Assembly (NCBI GenBank): GCA_902783755.1
Contig: CACZSC010000274.1
Location: 1-11,023 of the forward strand
Source: an uncultured Ruminococcus sp.
GTDB lineage: Bacteria > Bacillota > Clostridia > Oscillospirales > CAG-272
Reading direction: 5' to 3'
Length of the DNA stretch: 11,023 nt
The notes beneath the pieces were generated by a model. It saw only the letters and a list, made by a program, of their open reading frames with translations, ran no database searches and was not told where the DNA came from. Position 1 is the stretch's first letter, and each line of letters starts with the position of its first letter. This document shows, one piece after another, positions 1 through 6,800 of the stretch. Both the position numbers and the translations under genes were made by a program.

Positions 1-819
1 AGTCACGGTGAATGTGGTATATGTTTCGAGAGCGAGCTGGGCTTCGTCTTCGTCTGTGGGACGTACTCCGAAAGAAACATCGTCACTTACGAAGTTCGTC
101 ATCCTGCCACAGCCGGAAAGCCCTTCCGTTATGTGCCCGGACTCCGCGCATGTGACACCGATCTTCGCTTCAGCTGTCAACGGTCCCGTTACGGATATCT
201 TCTTTCCTGCTTCGAGATATGCGTTATTGGCGCTGTTATCCGACAGTTTGTTTCCTGTGACTTTCGGGCTTCCGCTTGCATTGAATACATCAGAGGTCCC
301 GACATATACACCTGCTCCGTTTGTGGTCGCGATGTTGCCGGATATATTCCCGTTTTTAAGAGTGAATGCGCTGCCGCTGCCGTTCAGCGCCACGCCTCCG
401 CCTTTATCCGCGCTGTTATCGGAGACAGAACCGCCCGACATGACGAATGTTCCGCAATTGACGAACACTCCGCCTCCCCTGTCTGCGCTGTTGCCGGAAA
501 TTGTCCCGCTCAGAAGCGTCAGGTCGCCTGAGACGCATATTCCTCCTCCGTCGCCTGTGTTCTTTCCGCCGGTCACACAGCCGGTCTTTGAGGTGCTGCC
601 GTCCCTGATGACGAGACTTCCTTTTGCCTCTATCACGTAGCCGTAATCAATGCTTCCCGTAAGGTTACGGTCGAGTTTATGGCCGTTCAGATCGATCGTT
701 ACCGATGTCCCCGCCGGGATTATAAGGCACGTATCGGTGCTTGCGGCATTCACGTCATACGGAAGGACGATCCTTTCAGCTCCGCCGTTTATAGCCTCCT
801 GAACTGACGCCCACGTCAT
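1..819 (-). repeat. C-terminal GGG-rich right-handed beta-helix, cut by the window edge
   Basis: Residues about 2845-3117. It starts with WASVQEAINGG and PAGTSVTIDLNGHKL, a common entry to bacterial parallel beta-helices. Turns of the polymorphic-membrane-protein type follow: GDGGGICVSGDLTLLSGTI, SGNSADRGGGVFV, SDNSADKGGGVAL and NGAGVYV, with S-G/D-N-S/I-A motifs. The region ends with TYTTFTVT at base 1, possibly the start of a further module. The fold is well supported; the function and any following anchor are not visible. Confidence 0.75.
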
Positions 820-3800
820 GGTGAACGCGGCGCTTACCGTCACATTCCCGTCAGGGACAGTGAATGTATACCTGTCATCGCTGATCTTGGTCGTCGCTAC
901 CGCCGTGTTACCGCTCATCACGGTTATAGAATCAAGTTTGAACCCGGGATCCCTTGTTACGGTAAGTGTGACCACTTCACCTGCAACGGCGGTATCCATG
1001 TCGCTTGTTACAGACCCGTATACCATTCCGTCGCTGACAGTTATGCTGTGTTCTTCGACTGTTCTCCACGTATATGTCGTAACAGCGGAAGGTGCTGCGA
1101 TCTCGGCATAATAGCCGTCTCCGGAAACAACGGTCCCGTTGGGATCCGAGCATATGATCCACCCTTCGTTGCCGCTGTCACCGCTGTTCAGCTTCATATC
1201 TTCGCTTATGCGCATAGACGGGGAGAGTGTTATATGACAGAGCGTATTTGATTTATCGAACATGTCAAGTACGCCGAACAGTTCCATATAACATGGCTGG
1301 CCGTCATCGGGATCTATGTATTCCACCTCGCGGGGCGAATACATCTCAGAGCGCAGGCTGAAACTGGAGAGATCAAGTCTCTGAAGCACGCCACACGCTG
1401 AAAACATGCCGTTCATGTTGGTCACATTCGACGTATCCCAGCCGGAAAGGTTGATATTCCTGATCTTCCAGCATTCAGCGAACATCAGTGACATGTTGGA
1501 TGCTTTTTCCGTGTTCCATGCTGACAGGTCCAGAGAAACAAGTTTAATGCAGAGTGTGAACATCGAACGCATGTCCGTTACATTTGAAGTGTCCCAGTTC
1601 CCGACTGTTACGCTTTCGAGTTCCTCGCAGTCATAGAACAATTTGCTCATATCCTTTACTGCCGAGGTATCCCATGTGTTCAGATCGATCGATTTCAGCG
1701 CTTTGCACCCGTAAAACGCGCCCGCCATGGATGTTACCGCTGAAGTATCCCATTCGCCTATCAGCAGATAATTCAGTTTTTCACAGTAACTGAACATTCC
1801 GGAGATGTCAGTCATCTGCGATGTATCGGCATCATTCAGGCTCACCGTCTCAAGGTTATAGTGCAAATAAAACATATTGGAACAGTCACCGGTGAACCTT
1901 ACATATTTTTTAGCTGTAACCGCCTTTATATCTCCCTTATCGACTGTCCACGTATTTTCAGCATTGAAATCGCCCCAGTTAAGGGTCAGCGTTCCGGTGG
2001 CGCTGTCAAATTCGTAGCGCTGTCCCAGGAGGTCGGTCCTCCATTGCCATTTCACTCCGCTTTCCGTAGCGGGCAGCGCGGCGTACGCCGCGCCTCCGGT
2101 GACGGCTGCTTCGTCAACACTTGTCATCCAGCCTTCCCCGCCCTTGTTCAGGCGCATGCCTTCGGTGACCGCTTTGCCACCAGGCATAATTACGGCGCTC
2201 AGGTTATCCGCGCCCGAGAACATGCTGTCCATATCGACTGTGGCCGCTGTACCGATCGATGAAAGATCCGCGTATGTCAGGTTTTCGCAGCCGTACAGCA
2301 GATTGCTCATATCGGATACCGCAGCCGAATCCCAGCCCTGGAAATCCACGTGAGCAAGAGAGATGCAGTTGTAGAACATCTCGGATATGTTCGTCAGGCT
2401 TGAAACGTCCCAGTCGCTGAAACTTACCAATGTGAGACTTGAGCAGCCCTTGAACATTTCATACGCATTGGTCATCAGGCTCGTGTCTGCTTCTTCAAGA
2501 TCCGCGTCGGTCATGTTCGGGAGAGAAGCGAACAGTGCCGTACAGTCTCCCACGAACCTCACTCCCGGCTCCGCAACGACCTTCAGCACACTGCCATTCG
2601 GTACATCGTAATTGTTGACGAATCTGTCATCTGTACTGAAATCGCCCCAGACCAGGGTCAGAGTTCCGGTCGAGCTGTCAAAACTGTATTTCTTAATGAA
2701 ACTTCCTGTAACATTGACCGTGTCAGCGGGCATGGTGAATGTATAGCTGGTGTACTCGGTGCTCTCATAAAGAGGAGTGACCGGTATGATATGTCCGTGA
2801 AGGTCCGTTACGGAAACCGAATCCGGATCATACAGATAGTTCTCATATTCGTCAAAGGAGATCTTCACTGTCTGACCGGGATTGGCGTAAGCAAAGTTCG
2901 ACGTGACAGAGCCGCCCTCCGCCGTTGCCACGTTCACTGGGAAACTCACCTCGGAAGCCTTCCTGATCGTGACGTTGCCGGAAGCCGGCATCGTCATAGT
3001 AAAGACCGTATTGTCCCTTGCGATATCTGCTTCCGCGCTGTAGAGTATCATGTTTGCCGTGCTGGCAGTGAATGTCACGGTCTCACCTGCCGCCGCGTAG
3101 ATCCTGTCTCTCAGGATGGTCGCAAGACTTGTGTTCCATGCGAAACCGTCACTGTCGCCGTACAGATACAGCTTGATCTGGTTTCCTGACGCGACATACG
3201 CGTATTGTCCCTGATCAGAGCCCTGAGCCGTTATATCCAGGTAATAGCAGTTATGAAGATCGAGCGTCGTATTTGTGCTCGTATTGACAAAGTTCTGCGA
3301 GGAGGAAGTGCTGAATTCCTCCGCCGCCATCAGGGCGTGCCGGATCGTAACACTGCTGTTGCTGCCGGCCTTTCCGATGTACCCTCCGCAGGAAGAAGTG
3401 GATGATCCGGTGATCTTCCCGTCAAAGAGACAGTCTTTTATTGTTATGATACTCCCGTCCTTGCACTCACCGATAAACCCTCCGTGATATCCCTCTCCTA
3501 CGACACTTGAGGATATAACGTCGCTTGTTCGGCAATGTTCTATCACGCATGTTCCTTCGGCGTGAGATACGAGACCTGAAGCAAACTGTCCGTTCGCTGT
3601 GATGTTTCCGAACGTATATACATTTTTAATTGTAGCGTCTTTGATATATGCGAATGGAACGCAGGCTGCTTCGTTGTTCTGGTAATCGGGGTGCAGCGCG
3701 TAATTCCCGCTTCCGTCAAAAGTGCCCTGGAACGGGTTGTCAGCAGTTCCTATCGAACTGTAAATGGAGAACCCCATCGTCTGTCTGAAGTATTTTCCCT

Positions 3801-6800
3801 GGGTAGATCCGCCTGCCGCTATGAAACGCCCGAGCTCGCTCCAGTCTTCGGTATCATCTATCCTGAAGGGATCGACTTCTTCACCGCTTCCTTCGAGATC
3901 CAGCTCATTCACCGGCTGTGTCTCGACGTAATCAATGCCGCAGTATGCGCACTTACCCTCGTCTTCCGTGTGGTTTCTGCAGCGCTCGAATCTTACGTAT
4001 GTTCCCTTCGCAGTGTCCGGAACTGACACATATGAAACGGGCGACTCCGCATTCCCTGCGTTGTACGCGCGCATATCACTTCTCAGATACAATGTGCCCG
4101 TGTCTGCAGGCGCGTCATCAAGGTTCACACCTATCGCCTGCGCCGCCGTCCCCTCCGAAGTCACGGTACCGCTTACAGCTATAACCGTTCCGCCGAGGAC
4201 CATCACGCGTCCGCTCTTAAGACCGGAAGATGCGCTTGCGGGAGCGCCGGCACCGATGCCTGCCGAAGCTTTGTCATGCAGCGCACTTCCGTTTGCTACG
4301 ACATAGCCGCCGCAGATCACGACGTCGCATCCGTCTCCGTTGACTCCGCCGCCTATTCCCGCGGAACCCATATGTCCTGTCGCTGTCACATACCCGTCGT
4401 TTATGACGACACTGCCGAATGTGCCGTTGTATCCCGCGCCGATCGCAGCTCCTCCCTGTTCATATACGAACGATTCAACATTATAGGAATCAACAGTTAT
4501 GATACCGCTGTTGATATAGATATCACCGCCTGCCTTACCTTCTTCTCCTCCTATACCTGCACTGCTTTGGTAACCTTCGACAGTCAGCCTGCCTGTTCCT
4601 TTCGTATATACACCGCTTTTGACCTCGTAAGGATCGTCCCCTCCGTATATCACAAGGGTGGAGCCCTCCGGCACGATGATCGGTCCTCTTACGGTTATAT
4701 CCGCCTCGTCATCGAGTATGAGACTGACGTTTCCTGAAACACGCACACCGAGAGGTGCAAAGACTTCAAATGATCCGCTGGCATAATACCAGCCGTCGCT
4801 CAGGTCTTTACTGTCTTTTGAGAATACCCTGCAAACAACTGTATCAGTTCCGCTCTTTGACGGATCATCGACAGTCACTGCATCAGCCCACTGTGCATAC
4901 AGAGCCCAGCTTGAGTTAATCGTCACCTCATCACCCGGCCAGAAAGCATCTCCTGTACCGTCCTCTCTTACATTCCAGCCGGTAAAACAGTATCCTTCGC
5001 GTTCAGCGATGTTATCTGTTATCCGGACGGTGGTACCTTTTTCAACACCGACTGAGAAGGGCTCGGAACATCCGGGATAGTTATAGTAGCATGTCAGGAA
5101 CACAGCGCCCGTCTCCGACGTGCTTCCGCAGTAAATGCAGCGGTATCTGCTTTCGTCGGAAGCCTGATGTTCGGTACAGGGTATCAGATCGACGCTCTGC
5201 TGCATGCAGTGCCACGGGATCGATTCGTATTTCACGGGAAGCCCGTTTTCATCCCTTGCCTGGACGTGGAAAACAGGATATATGATATCTATGTCCCTGT
5301 TATTGGCATAATGGTATTCCGCCTTGTTCCTTCCTATTGCTTCAGCCTTGACGCCGTCCTCGTCGGCGGAACCTGCTTCTGCGTGAACTGAGGAATTGAT
5401 TATGCTCACGCCCTTGCAGCCCGGGGTCGTGCCGAGATACCTCGGAGCGCCCGCGCCTATCGCAGGGCTTGCGAACTCACAGTTGTTTGTAATTCCCGTG
5501 CCGCCTTTTGCGGACACGTAACAGTTGATCAGCTCGATCTGCCCCGCATCTCCTCCGAATCCGCCTCCGATGGCCGCTGCCCCGCTGCCGGAAGTCGCCA
5601 TGATCACGCCGCCGTATATGCTTACCGGGCCGGATCTTTCTCCTTCATCGCTACCGATCGCCGACGAGTTGGTATATGAGCTGGCCGCAGTCACGGTCCT
5701 GTTCTGCACATCGATCTTTCCCGTTCCTCTAGTCCTTGCACCGGTCGCGGGATCCGTATACATGGCGCTCTGGCCGTATATTGTCAGGCTGCTTCCCTCC
5801 GGTACGTGTATGCCTCTCTGGACGGTTGTATACGACCCGTCAGTAAGTATGATCGCGACATTGCCCTTGATCTCGAGCCGCTTTTCGATTATCAGCGAAG
5901 CCTCCGTGTAATATGTTCCTTCAGTCAGCACATTGTATGTGTTGTCAATCTTTATACACCACAGAGCTACTTTTTCTGTTCCGTTTTCATCTACGTAACT
6001 GACGTTGCTCCGGACATACCACATGGCATAGAGAGTCAGAGGAGTTGATGAATATATCGTCTCGCCCTGATCGTAACTCGTTCCGGTCCCGTCGGGTTCT
6101 GTGTTCCAGCACACGAACGCGTATCCAGGTTTTTCGAATCCGCACTCGGGGGCAGCGCCTTTCCCGCCCGGAATGACTATCGATTCCATGGTACCGTTTC
6201 CACCGTTGGAATCAAAACTGATCCTGACACCGTCCGGCCGCAGCACGGGATGGTCTTCTGCCAGCCTCCAGATATAATCGAAATCCCAGTAATTGAATTT
6301 CGTTTCATTCCTGAAATCTGTCTCATCCAGGGGCTGAGCATATCCCTCGGGATTATCCGTCAAGTTAAGGAAGATGCTTTTGTTTATCCCCAGGCCCACA
6401 TCGCCGCCCGATACCGTTCCGCTGAGATAGTAGCATCCAACACAATTGTAGCCGTGAGACCCGAAAGTGTCCATCCTGCCGATGATCCCGCCGAGATATC
6501 CGAAACCGCTTATATCCCCGCCGCAGTGGCAGCAGTATCGAATGTGTCCGCCCGTCGACAAACCGACGATACCGCCCACATTACCTGTTACAACGTATGA
6601 GTCATAATCATCAGGATCACCGACACTTACAGTGCCCGTGACATTGCCTGTGTGAATGCAATTGGATATCGTGCCGGAAGACATATCTCCGCAGATGCCT
6701 CCGACATTCTTCAGTGTTCCCGTCACGTTTGCGACCGCGGAGCATCTTTCAACAGTACTGTTTCCCATGCTGCCGATGATTCCTCCGACAGACAGCGAAC

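Noticed and set aside
8..640. A 210-codon plus-strand open frame rich in Pro, Ser and Leu
   Set aside because: It lies entirely antisense to the giant gene's beta-helix; its composition is the mirror of GGG/SGN-rich codons on the other strand, and no ribosome binding site or family pattern is seen.
5525..5911. A 128-codon plus-strand open frame that looks hydrophobic
   Set aside because: It is the antisense of the A-I-G-G beta-helix of the giant protein and shows no real membrane-protein pattern or start signal.
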